This document shows positions 23,732 through 34,503 of a DNA stretch of 64,000 nucleotides, in pieces. Below the pieces are notes generated by a model, which saw only the letters and a list, made by a program, of their open reading frames with translations, was not told where the DNA came from and searched no databases. The stretch covers positions 1-64,000 of the forward strand of contig JBBHKE010001694.1 in NCBI GenBank assembly GCA_037447655.1. The letters run 5' to 3'. The position numbers and the translations under genes are program-made. Numbering within the stretch: the stretch's first letter is position 1; every line of letters begins with the position of its first letter. This DNA is from Zygnema cylindricum. Taxonomy: Eukaryota; Streptophyta; Zygnematophyceae; Zygnematales; Zygnemataceae.

Positions 23732-24584
23732 CATAGTTCAAAAGTAGGCGTTTCTATGGTAGGCCTTTTGTAGGCGCCTTTATCTTAAGTTGTGTTATGG
23801 GCTTTTCATGTGATCTTCTTAAATCACTACTCTGATCAGCGACCGTCCGATCGTACGAATCTGACGGTTTAAATAAAAATTACCTCAAAACTCACAGAAA
23901 AATAAATTTTTGTCCGAATGTTTTTCAAAATTTAGACATGACGTTTAATTCTCTATCGATCGATGTGCAACTCAACCCTGTTACTGTTTTTTTTCATTTT
24001 GCGACCAATACAATATGGGTCTTAAGGTCATATTCATAGTTGTTCACGGCGTTTAGTGCGAACGATTTAATCGCAACGAAATATGCGTAACAAACGCATT
24101 GAACCTTTTAAAAAAATCGTAAAAATCGTTAATGAATTTTCGTTCGTACTATTCCGTTCATATAAACAAAAATAATTTTCACATATCCCGCAGTTTGTAC
24201 ATTTTTCGTACAGTTCCTGTCTCTTTTCGTCATAGTCCGTACAGTTATGGTACAATTCCGTACGTTTCCTGTAAATTTTTTGTTCAGTTTGCCGGACAGA
24301 AAGTACTACGAAATGCAACGTATCTTTTTGTCAAATTCCGTACTTTTTTGGTACAGAACCGTACAGTTACTGCATATACCGTACAATTCCGTAAATTTGC
24401 CGTTCAGTTTACCGGACAGAAAGTACATCGCGTTTTTTTTCGATTTATTCAAAAGTCACGAATTATACGTTTTAATCGGAAAAAAGGAAAAAATCGCGCG
24501 ATTTGAACAACTATGGTCATATTGTATGTTTTGCGTACAATAGGCATATTGTATGGGCCTACTTTCACCTACTTTTGAACTATG
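23732..24584. mobile_element. hAT-like element A3, host of nested A2
   Basis: An 853-bp element with 17-bp perfect inverted termini CATAGTTCAAAAGTAGG and CCTACTTTTGAACTATG. The perfect 8-bp duplication CTTTGTAC lies at 23724-23731 and 24585-24592. A2 is inserted in its middle; without it the element is about 364 bp. No transposase. Confidence 0.92.
24035..24515. mobile_element. hAT-like element A2 nested in A3
   Basis: A 481-bp element with termini CATAGTTGTTCA and TGAACAACTATG and a perfect 8-bp duplication GTCATATT (24027-24034, 24516-24523). It is rich in CCGTAC/GTACAG words. Its ends match A1. Confidence 0.93.
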
Positions 24585-25114
24585 CTTTGTACTCTTGCTG
24601 AAGGTCGCGTATGATTTTACGAATATACGCAAATGAGGCTGAAATGGAAATATATATAAGGTGAAAATAGCTCCCGCCGACAAATATTCTATCGTTTTCG
24701 ACTTTTCGGCTTTTCGCACAATCGGAAGTTTGGATGATGGAGTCAACGCACGCATGAACGTTTCTCTACACCGTGGTTACCAAATTTACAGTACGCACGT
24801 TATGGTTTCACGGTATGAAACGTTCTCTATGGTATGGGAATTTTCGCACGGTATGGGAGTTTTCGCACGGTATGCTCATTTTGTGCGACCTCCCGCACCT
24901 TAAGAACATAGTATTCAAACTGAAACGGATACGAACCTTCAGACGTCCATGGTCCATGGCCTGCAACAGACCCATGAGAGACTTACAGCTGAGAGATAAG
25001 CACTAAGCTGACCATTATAAGTTTAATTACCAACCTTATAATTTTCTGTCATCGAGAGGTATAAGAAACAGATGTAATCAAGCTTAAACAATTACATAGA
25101 GGTTAGAGTGGGGA

Positions 25115-25150
25115 GATAGGGTTAGAATTAGGGTTAGGGTTAGGGTTCAG
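25115..25150 (+). repeat. Short telomere-like GGGTTA repeat
   Basis: Three to four tandem AGGGTT words (TTAGGGTTAGGGTTAGGG) with degenerate neighbours. The unit is the hexamer TTAGGG, not the heptamer TTTAGGG usual in plants. It may be chance or an interstitial remnant. Confidence 0.6.
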
Positions 25151-25399
25151 ACACCTACATTACACTTGGAAGTAAAACTTCAACCATAATTGAAGTCTTA
25201 GGAAAGGGAGGAAGAAGGAGGAGTGTGTGTTTCTTAAAATCAAGGAAAGAAAAAAAAAATCAAGTTTTAGGAAATAGACAGGAGCGTAAGAGTTAAAGCT
25301 AGAGAACAGATCTATCTATGATGACACGTGTACTTCTCCTGTCTATTTTGGGAGAATAGGGCTATTTCTGACATAAAGAAAAACATAGGCAGAGCCAAT

Positions 25400-28300
25400 A
25401 TGAATGCCAATGGAGGAACACAGGGTACAAAGGCCAGCAGTTGTAAAGGTTGTTTATTCTTTTCAAAGAAATTGAAAGAAAGTGAACGGAACCCTGTTTG
25501 TTTTGGCATTCGGAAGGCAGAAACCATTCCAGGTGATCTCTTGCTTTTCTTTGTTTTTTTTGCAGTATTTATAACGTTTGTCTTGCAACGTGTAGACTAG
25601 GCATAGTCTAAAAAATTGGATCAATATTCAAATTTATTTGCGTTATTAAAAATGAATTGGTTTCAAATATGCTGTTATTGACTTGATTGTTGACTTTTGC
25701 CCTACGATCCTTCCCTAACTTGGTGTAGACTTTTTGTGAATTTTGCGAGAATCATATGTATATGAAACCACTTGTGCAATTTTTTTAAACTTGGTATATA
25801 TAGTTTTTGCATAGCCTTTTTGTAAATTTTGCATGGATCATGGATAGACTAACACACTTATGCAATTTTGTGTAACATTTGATGGTTTACATTGGGTAGA
25901 GGATCTTCAATTGTTTCTGTTCTAATTTAGAATTGTCCATTAAGAAGCTTTTGTCGCCATAACGTCCGTGGTACAGGGCATAGTTTTAATGTGTGAAAAC
26001 GTATGGAGACACTATAAGCAGTTACTCTGTATTATATGCGTACTAACTGGGTAGTGTTTCCGTACAATTTCTCACATTAAAACTATGGTATAGGGGAGTT
26101 GATTTGCAATTCACCGCAACAGGGGAACACACTTATAGAGACATAGAGAGACATGTATTACTTGGTGCTATTGTAAGTAATCGCACATTTACATGAGCAG
26201 AAAGTACACTATTGTGTTTTAATCTATGGTTTTTTAATACAGAAAAAAACGTGTGTTACTCTTACTTTTTATAAAACGAGAGTAAAACCATGTATACGTG
26301 GTCTATCTATCAATTGGGTCGTTGTCACAGGTTTAGTGTTTGTATTTGTTTCAGTTCTCATATCACATCTGAAACGTACTTCATTTTCTCTTTTGTCAAT
26401 ACTTGCTTTTGCAACATTTGGGACAAGCTTTCAACGTGTATATTGTTGTTACCCTATTATTTGTGTGGATCTTGCCGACATGTTCATACGCATGTTGTGG
26501 ATGTGAAGATGTATCAATTTTATTTTGTTGTTCTAGATCAATTGTGATTCACATTTATCCAACATTTGGAATAGAAATACCGTTTCAAAGAGATTTTTTG
26601 TCTAGTATCGTTGAGATCAATGAGGTAAGTTTGCTTGTTTATTGTGCAATTTTACTTGTACTTATGCCCTAACACGTTGGTTTGCCTGGTTCTTACGAAA
26701 TAATTTTGACGAACCAAAAATTTATCCTTCAGAACTGCAATAAACTTCGAATATAAACTTCAATTTTCGACAAACCTCAAATGTAAGCTTCATTTTCATT
26801 TGTGACAGGTGGAACTCCTTTTCAAAGAGCAACGTCTGATCGTGAGGGAGAGCAACGTCCTCTTACGGATTTCAAATATGCCTGTATAGGATACTCCATT
26901 TATCGCGATACGCTTCCTTCAAATGCTTCTGCCGAGCCAGACACAGCAGCTGCACTTCCACTTTGCCAAGGAATTGAGGTAAGGTTCCTTTTAAAATTTG
27001 TTGCGATTGATTTCTATTTTAAAAACCATATTTTGTTTTTTAGGATCAATTTTTTTCAGGTTCTTCTTTCCTTTTAGAGGATTGTTATTGGTTTATGGTC
27101 ATGAGTCACAGGACTGGGATTTTTACAGGAATCGAATGCGGGATTGGTTTTTACGGGATTCTCTTTCCAATTCTCGAATGGTGAATATTCTTAAAACGAA
27201 TGAGGTGACAATGGAAATTCAGTTACTTTAGTCAGGGTGATTTCTAGTTTTCTTGGTACTTTTAGTTTTGACGATTTTTAACACTATTGGGCAGAGTTTG
27301 GTGGTTCAGATTCTTGCAGATAGGAGAGTTGAGGGAAAACAACCAGCTTCTATGTCTTCAAAAGAGAGAACGACAACTGATTCACGGGATCCTGTTGAAC
27401 CGCCAGGTAATAAATAGAACAACAAATCCAAAAGTTTCCGTGGTTTTTCAACCAAAACATTTGGGATTTCCCAAAACTGAAGTGCTACTTAAGTGTGGTT
27501 GTAGGGATCTGCTCCCTTTGTTAGCTTTTCACGCTTAGCAATTAAAAGGTGAGGAGATTTTCAACTTTTGAAATAGAAATTGATATTCATTTGTGTGTTG
27601 TATTTGTACAGCCTTAGAAACACCCCCCCCGAGGCCCCAATCTGGACCTTTTCGACCTCTCGGAGGCATTGGTGGTTTGTCACAAGATGAATTTGCAGCC
27701 AGGTGAGGTGTTCCCTTCCTTGACTATCATGGTTAAGGAATACATTGTACAAGATATCACAATATGCACCATTATTAAAACGAACTGTACAAAAACAGAC
27801 ATTCTAGACTTTTCCCAACAAATGTGTATATTGTGGTGTAATAAGAATACTCATGTCATCTGTACAAGATATTTTTTTTTCACCATAAGTTCTTCGATCT
27901 GGGTACTGTTTTATTTGTGACATGTTAGATCGTTTTTAAGGGTGATGAAACTACATCTTAAACATGCTTTGGCATGGATGATATTGCGATGTTATAGGCT
28001 TTATCGATGAAATTGCAAATAAGTGTGCTGTTGGATTATTGAATATTGAGAAATCCCAAAAGATGAACTATCGAATATCAGTATACTCTCTTTGATAAGC
28101 ATCATTGACGTCGCTCACATTTCATATATGAGTATTGTTTATATTCGTGTATGGAAATGAGTATTGGCCTTTAGTAAGGTCAGTTAGTGCCAAAAGTCCA
28201 TCTAAAAAATGGGAGAGTGGTGAGTCAAAACTTTAAAAAACGTTTAAAAACGCTTAACCCTAGAAGTGTGTGATGGAAGTACTCCCATCCCTATAATGAA

Positions 28301-28711
28301 ATTCCGTTTATCTAATATGTTGCGCTCTCTGGTGAGAATTAGATAGCTATGTTTTGAGCTCGATAATTAGATTTTGAACATAACGATAATTCAGGCTCTG
28401 TAATCAGATTTTGGGCATATCGATATTTTTTGAGCACTAAAATAGATGTATGACATATCGGTATTTTGAACTTATAATGAGATAACTTAGATATTGATAT
28501 TGCCAGACGTACAATGAGATTTTGAATATATCAATATTCTGAGCTCTATAATGAGATTTTGAATGTGTTGTTATTTTGACATCTTTACAGGTTTATTCGG
28601 ACAGCAGGGCTAATAAGTAGGAGATGTTACACAGATTTATTACGGGCTGGGAAAGCTGCGAAAGAGAGTGTTTTTGGGATTTTCTATTCAGATAGAGGGA
28701 GACCAAAGTAG
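25400..28711 (+). CDS. DUF8204-like Cys-rich protein, five exons, 208 aa
   Basis: Plant-type protein of unknown function, recalled from memory of the family. Exons: 25400-25532, 26809-26978, 27295-27406, 27612-27702, 28591-28711 (TAG). All donors and acceptors are GT-AG, all phases agree, and the total of 627 nt gives 208 residues. The N-terminal half holds the conserved pattern SSCKGCLFFSK...NPVCFGI, then PLTDFKYACIGYSIY and LPLCQGIESLVVQILADRR. The spaced cysteines (CxxC, NPxC, YAC, LPLC) could bind a metal. The C-terminal part has QDEFAARFIRTAGLISRR, a likely helix. No signal peptide or membrane segment. ATG 25400 is the first in-frame ATG and sits just before the conserved region, as in homologs. 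The introns hold a 109-bp MITE and a degenerate tandem repeat. Confidence 0.88.
25979..26087. mobile_element. 109-bp hAT-like mini-MITE in intron 1
   Basis: Inverted termini CATAGTTTTAATGTG and CACATTAAAACTATG, with near-identical 8-bp flanks GTACAGGG (25971-25978) and GTATAGGG (26088-26095). The CATAGTT start matches the hAT-like elements at 22.7-24.6 kb. It sits in the first intron of the DUF8204-like gene. Confidence 0.82.
28345..28580. repeat. Degenerate 37-41-bp tandem repeat, about six units
   Basis: Each unit carries a GAGCTC(G/T)(A/G)TAAT-type block, AGATTTTGA and a CATATCGATATT-type block. The six units are diverged. The array fills the end of intron 4 of the DUF8204-like gene, just before the acceptor of the last exon. 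Confidence 0.7.
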
Positions 28712-30916
28712 TCAAATCTAAAATTCTGTTTTCTCTTTTTAGTTCCGAAAAAGAAAGTCGAGTTCAAAAATACAAAAAAAATTAGTTGTGAAAAAGGAAA
28801 GGTGAGGTCAAAGGATAAAAGGATGAGTTACAAAGGGGTTATCTATTTGTTTTTAGTTTTGATAACTCAACGTGATGTAATTAGAAATGTACCGAAAATA
28901 GACTGAAGGACGATTAAATAATTGATAGGATAAGTTCTTTTCCATTGGTTAGTGAGAAATTTGGTGATTCCAGGCTGGTTTTGACTAGGTTTTTACGTTT
29001 TTTCAGTGATTCTAAGTGGAACCTAAATCCCTTAAATCCCTTACATCCTTTTTGGCACTGATAATCTGTTTTCTTTTTTATGGATCGTCCTATGTCTTAT
29101 AGACAATTAAGGAAATTATCTCACTTTTTTCAGACTTTGTTTTGGCCTCATGTCGATCCGTGTTCCTCTTTGTTGTTACCTGCTAACTGATCTTTAATTT
29201 GTTATATTTCGTTTTGTTCCGTTTTGTTCAGTTTTGTCTATTTTCTTGTTCTTAAAGCCTTGTTTTCTGTCGTCGTGCCCAAATCCTTGATAAAATAGTT
29301 CATGGAGGCTATCTTCTGGTTAATCATGTGAAGAATTCTGATGTACTAATGGTACAAAAAGACGAGATGTTTTAACAAACGACATAACGGTAATGTGACT
29401 ATGGTGAAACAAAAATACGTTGTGACGTAAGTCACTTTGGAGAGATGGAGATCTTACAGTCCCACAAACAAAACGAGAGAGACTGTCATCACTCGAGTGT
29501 GTTTATTTCTCATGCAATATGGATTCTTGTCGAACAGAAATAGTACAGAAAGGCACAGGTTTAAGTTACAAATTTCTCCGTATTCCATATTGCAAATATG
29601 TTTTCGTAAGACTTTGGCAATTTTCCTTGAGAAAATAATTTTAGAAGACTACAAATTTCTCGAACACACATATTTTTTGTCTGAGGGGAGGAGAGGAGGA
29701 GAGGAGGAGGAGACAGGAAGAGGAGAGGAGGAGAAGAGGAGGAGAGTACAATTCTCTTGTATAGTTTTTTTTTTCGGTGTATTATACAATACCGAACAAA
29801 AGAAAGAGAAAACAGTTTTATTTTAACAGATGAGCTTCATTGCAAAACTTACAATGGGAAAACCATCTGGTAAAAAAGTATAGAAAAAACCAACAAAAGA
29901 TTTGATGTAACATCTAATAGGGATATTACATAAAAGAAGCCGACCTTCATGTTGTAGTTGATTAGTACAGTTTTATGATTAGCCCATATAAACGTTACTA
30001 AAATGACACTAGAATTTGTAATATTTGCCGCCAAAACGAGAGTAAATTTCTTTCGAGTACTTCCTTACAACTCCAAAATTTATTTTCAAAAAAAGTGGCA
30101 AAAACAGTAAACCAATTTGGAAAACTAAAAGTACATTTAAATGTATTTTGTTTAAACCTTACCAAGATTATATGTAAGAAAAACTTAAAACAATTATATA
30201 ATCAATGGTAACTTATTTTTGTATTTATTTCACCTTACTAAAACGATATATAACAATTCTTTGCAATAATAACATCATCAAATCAAAATATCCGAACACA
30301 ATATTTCCACGCCAATAATATTTTTGAAATCTCCCATATGAACAATAATTCAAATAAAAAAAAAAAAATCCTTCTAGTCCTTAACAACATTACTGTTCAA
30401 CAGAGTATTTTGGACTTTTGCGTATAAGACACAAATATTTTTTTCCGTGCGTTTTTTCGTACAATTTGAGACCAACAACTTGAGAAACTACTATCAAAAC
30501 TATGTTCAAAACTCTATTTTTAAGCTCTATTCATATACCACATTCACCTTGTACCAAATGCCAAATTTATTGAAACCCAAAAAAAAATTAATTCCCTTTA
30601 CCAAGAAAATTAAAAACGTTTTCAAACCGTTTCTTTACTTCCTCCTAATTCTCCCCTTTCTTCCCTCTCACTCCCTCATTCTCCTCTTGTCCAATCACAA
30701 ATTTCCTTCGAAATCTTCCTTCGAAAACTTCGAAAACAATAAAACCCAAATTATACTCAAAACAACTTACAATCCCCCAAAACCCTAAAACCACTAAAAA
30801 CCCGCAACATTCGACTCCGGGAAAAAGTCTCCTGAAAAAGGGTCTCTTGAAAACGAGACCCGTTTAATAAACTTTCATTCCCTTGTTCTTTACGGTAATT
30901 CGCCGCTTTTTTTTTC
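28712..30916. other. Intergenic DNA, no gene seen
   Basis: AT-rich sequence between the convergent DUF8204-like gene and the membrane-protein gene. It contains a GGA/GAGGA purine repeat at 29690-29750. The open frames here (29437-29826, 30447-30788) are low complexity without recognisable motifs. Parts are probably the two 3' UTRs. Confidence 0.6.
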
Positions 30917-32356
30917 TTAATGAGTGGTTGCATGCAAATCAACGTCTCCAAAACTCCCGTGGTCATGATGATGAAACAAATGCGTCAGAATTCCCACCAA
31001 ACACAAAACCGTACCAACAAGTACTTTGTCGTACTTTTCCACCCAATGAAATTTCAATTGACTCGTACCGTAAAACGAAATCGCAACCAACGTCATCATC
31101 ACCGTCGTGGTCGACAACAAAAGGACGAAAACGGCGACGATCATCGCTCCTTTACTCGAATCTCCAACGGCCAAAAAAACGGGGAGCGTCGTGGCACACG
31201 GAGATAGAACGGGAACTAAAATAAGTCCCAAAACGGCCATCTTTTCCATGCTACCTCCTCCGTTACTGTGACTGTGACAAGAATGACCACCTTTCTTTAA
31301 AGTGAAAAGAACAATATAACTCACACCGAGAATAACGAGAAGGAGAGAGGCGATATTATTTACCGTTTCTTCACCGGCAATAGTGTGGGCCATAGTGACA
31401 GCTGCGAATCCGAGGAGAGAGGTGGAGAGGACATGTCCGAAAGCTCCGAGAGCAGCTGGTGGCAGAGGGAGAGGGAGAGGGAGGGAGAGGGAGAGATTGT
31501 GAGGATCGTTTTGTCTTTTTCTTTCTTTTGTTTCCATATACTCAAATAGTAAAGTCATTTCTTTACCTTCAAACGTTTTGAATAGAACTTTTTACTTGTT
31601 TATCTTAGACAATATGGCTAAAATAGCAGTTTAAAATGTTTGAATATTTGATATAAAAATGAAAAAGAAAAGCGAAATTGAAAATAGAAAATGATGATGC
31701 TGGTTTAGGCGGGGGAGATAAGTTCCAAACTATGATGTAGGAAACAAAAAAAAAAAAAAAAAACAATGTACGGGAGTTGAGTACATTTTGGCATTTAACA
31801 ACAAAGCGTTGACTACACCGTGTCTCACTATTAGTATTAATGTTTTTTTTGCCACTTAAAAACATCTTTTCTCCGCCCACACTTGTCCAATATTTGATAA
31901 AAGACAACAGAAGGTGCGAATCTTGTCTTTCAATCGCAACCATCGGCTTTAGAATCCGACAGGTGTGCACGGAAAAAAGTAGCGTTAGTGACGGAAAAAA
32001 CATTAACACTAATAGCGACACACAGTGATGTATTATGGGAAACGTCAATATCACAATGTCTTTCGATTGAAAGATTGCTATTATACATATATAACTGCAA
32101 TTCTTACAAATTATAACAAACTCTCACAAATTATAACAAATTCTCACAAGTTCTCGCAATCTCTCAAAAATTCTCAGAAAGTTCCACAATTTTCAGCATT
32201 AGATAACTTACTAACAATTAGGGTTTGAGTAATGGTCCAGTTTTGAGCTCGACCAACAATAGAAAAAGGTAACCAATGAGTGGGAATAAAAGAGTGAAGA
32301 ATTGAAACCGTTGCGATCCCTCCAATAGTAGAAAGATCCGCAGCATCGACCCCCAT
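30917..32356 (-). CDS. Histidine-rich six-helix membrane protein, plant type, 227 aa
   Basis: Two exons on the minus strand: 32356-32212 (ATG at 32356) and 31455-30917 (TAA). The donor GTTA|GTAAGT and acceptor CCACCAG|CT give a continuous phase-1 join and 227 residues. It looks like the plant membrane proteins distantly related to UreH/NicO-type transporters; this is recall, not a search. About six membrane segments are visible, including SILHSFIPTHWLPFSIVG, HVLSTSLLGFAAVTMAH, VPVLSPCATTLPVFLAVG and VLVGTVLCLVGILTHLF. His-rich stretches HSCHSHSNGG in the central loop and HHHDHG at the C-terminus could bind metal ions. The substrate is unknown. A CT/GA microsatellite block lies immediately upstream and carries copies of the start region. 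Confidence 0.85.
31816..32030. mobile_element. Short CACCG-family MITE in the intron of the membrane-protein gene
   Basis: It starts CACCGTGTCTCACTATTAG after TA and ends near ACTAATAGCGACACAC...ATG before TA. The inner blocks ACATCTTTTCTCCG and TCTTTCAATCGCAACC match other short copies. It lies in the single intron of the minus-strand gene. Confidence 0.75.
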
Positions 32357-32775
32357 TTTTTCTAACTGTCAAAATTTCCGCACAATACACAAAATTGGAA
32401 TTATTGTGTCAGAGAAATGAGTGGCAAACAAGAAAAATATCTCTCTCTCTCCATCTGTCTCTGTCCCTCAAATTCTCTCTCTCTCTCTCTCGCTCCCACT
32501 TTCTATCTCTCTCTCTCTCTTTTAACACTACTCTCTCTCACTCTCTCCCTGTCTCTCTCCCTAACACATTCTCAGTCTCTCCCTCCCTCACTTTTCTCAC
32601 TCCGTCTCAACCTGTCACTCTCTCTCCCTCTCTTTCTCTCTCCTCCTCTCTCCGGTAGTAGAAAGAACTGCAGCATCGACCACCATTTATTCTAACAGTA
32701 AAATACAAAATTGGAGTTATCGTGTCAGAGAATTTTCTATCGTACCCGAAGAGAATGAATAACAAACAGGAAAAC
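32321..32775. repeat. Duplication of the start-codon region of the membrane-protein gene
   Basis: Sequence 32321-32440 (start codon, first 12 codons and upstream leader on the minus strand) recurs diverged at 32651-32775. There the minus strand could read M-V-V-D-A-A-V-L-S-T instead of M-G-V-D-A-A-D-L-S-T. CT microsatellite follows each copy. A third, shorter echo is CGCAGCAACCCCCATTTTT at 33076-33094. Confidence 0.8.
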
Positions 32776-32809
32776 TCTCTCTCTTTCTCTCTCTCCCTCT
32801 CTCTCACTC

Positions 32810-32894
<85 letters not shown>

Positions 32895-33815
32895 CTCTCG
32901 CTCTCTCGCACTTTTTTCCTTTCTCTTTTCTATCTCTCTCACCATTGCTTTCCCTTTCCCCCCTCTCTTTCCATCTCTCTCCCCCTCTCCCTCTCCCCTC
33001 TCCCCCGTTCCCCGTTCCCCGTCCCCTCTCCCCTCCCTCCTCCCCACTTGCACCCCTCTCCCCTCCCCCTACTCGCAGCAACCCCCATTTTTCCCTAATC
33101 AACGCATGGAGGGGGGGGGGGGAGGGGGAGGGGGAGGGGGAGGGGGAGGGGGGAGGGGGGGGGGAGGGGGAGGGGGAGGGGGAGGGGGAGGGGGAGGGGG
33201 AGGGGGAGGGGGAGCGGGAGGGGCAGGGGGAGGGGCAGGGGGAGGGGGAGGGGGAGGGGGAGGGGGAGGGGGAGGGGGAGGGGGAGGGGGAGGGGGAGGG
33301 GGAGGGGGAGGGGGAGGGGGAGGGGGAGGGGGAGGGGGAGGGGGAGGGAGAGGGAGAGGGAGAGGGAGAGGGAGAGGGAGAGGGAGAGGGAGAGGGAGAG
33401 GGAGAGGGAGAGGGAGAGGGAGAGGGAGAGGGAGAGGGAGAGGGAGAGGGAGAGGGAGAGGGAGAGGGAGAGGGAGAGGGAGAGGGAGAGGGAGAGGGAG
33501 AGGGAGAGGGAGAGGGAGAGGGAGAGGGAGAGGGAGAGGGAGAGGGAGAGGGAGAGGGAGAGGGAGAGGGAGAGGGAGAGGGAGAGGGAGAGGGAGAGGG
33601 AGAGGGAGAGGGAGAGGGAGAGGGAGAGGGAGAGGGAGAGGGAGAGGGAGAGGGAGAGGGAGAGGGAAAGGGAGAGGGAGGAGGGAGAGGGAGAGGGAGA
33701 GGGAGAGGGAGAGGGAGAGGAGAGGGAGAGGGAGAGGGAGAGGGAGAGGGAGAGGGAGAGGGAGAGGGAGAGGGAGAGGGAGAGGGAGAGGGAGAGGGAG
33801 AGGGAGAGGAAGAGG
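32775..33815. repeat. 1-kb composite microsatellite: (CT)n, then GGGGGA and GGGAGA arrays
   Basis: Pyrimidine tract with about 60 CT units (32775-32891), mixed CT/CCCTC (32892-33065), then strand switch to purines: GGGGGA repeats 33107-33345 and about 75 GGGAGA repeats 33346-33815. Long Gly-Arg, Gly-Glu and poly-Gly frames across it are products of the repeat, not genes. The G-runs can form G-quadruplexes, and the mirrored CT/GA arms can form triplex or hairpin DNA. Confidence 0.97.
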
Positions 33816-33839
33816 TTTGTTAAAAAAAAAAGACCTACC

Positions 33840-34145
33840 CAGATCCGCTCCTCTCTTCTATTCCTTCTCTTTCCCTCTCTCTCACACTACAAATCACATA
33901 TTCTCTTCTTCTCTCTCTCTCACTCTCTCGGTTTCCTTGTCCCTAGCCATACTCCTGTCCCTCTCCCTCACTCTCTCCCTCTCTCCGGTCTCTTTCCAAC
34001 CCTCTACATCACCCCCCCTTTCGTCCATCCCTCTGTCTCTCTCTCTCTCTTCCTCAACCTCTCTGCCTCTCACTCTCTCTGTACCTCTCCTCCCCCCTTT
34101 CGAAACCCAAATCCCTTCCCTCCCTTCCCTCCCTTCCCTCCCATT
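33840..34145. repeat. Pyrimidine-rich tract
   Basis: CT-rich simple sequence with CCCTTCC repeats near 34110-34142, continuing the microsatellite domain. Confidence 0.85.
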
Positions 34146-34274
34146 TCGTGCCGCTTATTTTCTTCACTTCAAAAATAGAAATTAGGTGAATTTTATTTTT
34201 CCCTTAAAAAAAATAAAGAACAAAAAAAATTGTCAACCAACCAAATTGAATACTCTACAGGTTTCCGGGCCATA

Positions 34275-34339
34275 CCGTGCGAAATTCCGTGCGAAATTCA
34301 GTGCGGATTCAGTGCGGAATTACGTGCGCAAATCAGTGC
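34275..34339. repeat. 12-bp minisatellite, about six units
   Basis: Successive units CCGTGCGAAATT, CCGTGCGAAATT, CAGTGCGGATT, CAGTGCGGAATT, ACGTGCGCAAAT, CAGTGCGG. Perfect at the left, diverged at the right. Confidence 0.85.
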
Positions 34340-34407
34340 GGGGAAAGAAAATGTCTTCACTTGAAAAATCCGGGATATGATAATAATTTTAAAAAAACCT
34401 CCCTTGA

Positions 34408-34408
<1 letters not shown>

Positions 34409-34438
<30 letters not shown>

Positions 34439-34447
34439 GGGGGGGGG

Positions 34448-34501
<54 letters not shown>
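34409..34501. repeat. (GC)n, (GA)n and G12 microsatellite
   Basis: CGCGCGCGCG, then GA units, a G-run of about 12 at 34439-34450, and about 25 GA units. Confidence 0.95.

Positions 34502-34503
<2 letters not shown>

Noticed and set aside
29437-30788. Two plus-strand frames of 129 and 113 residues
   Set aside because: Low-complexity AT-rich or GGA-repeat sequence in a likely 3' UTR or intergenic region, with no motif or splice partner.
32722-34185. 487-residue Gly/Arg-rich and 292-residue Gly/Glu open frames
   Set aside because: They are translations of the GGGGGA and GGGAGA arrays; perfect hexamer repeats stay open in several frames at once.
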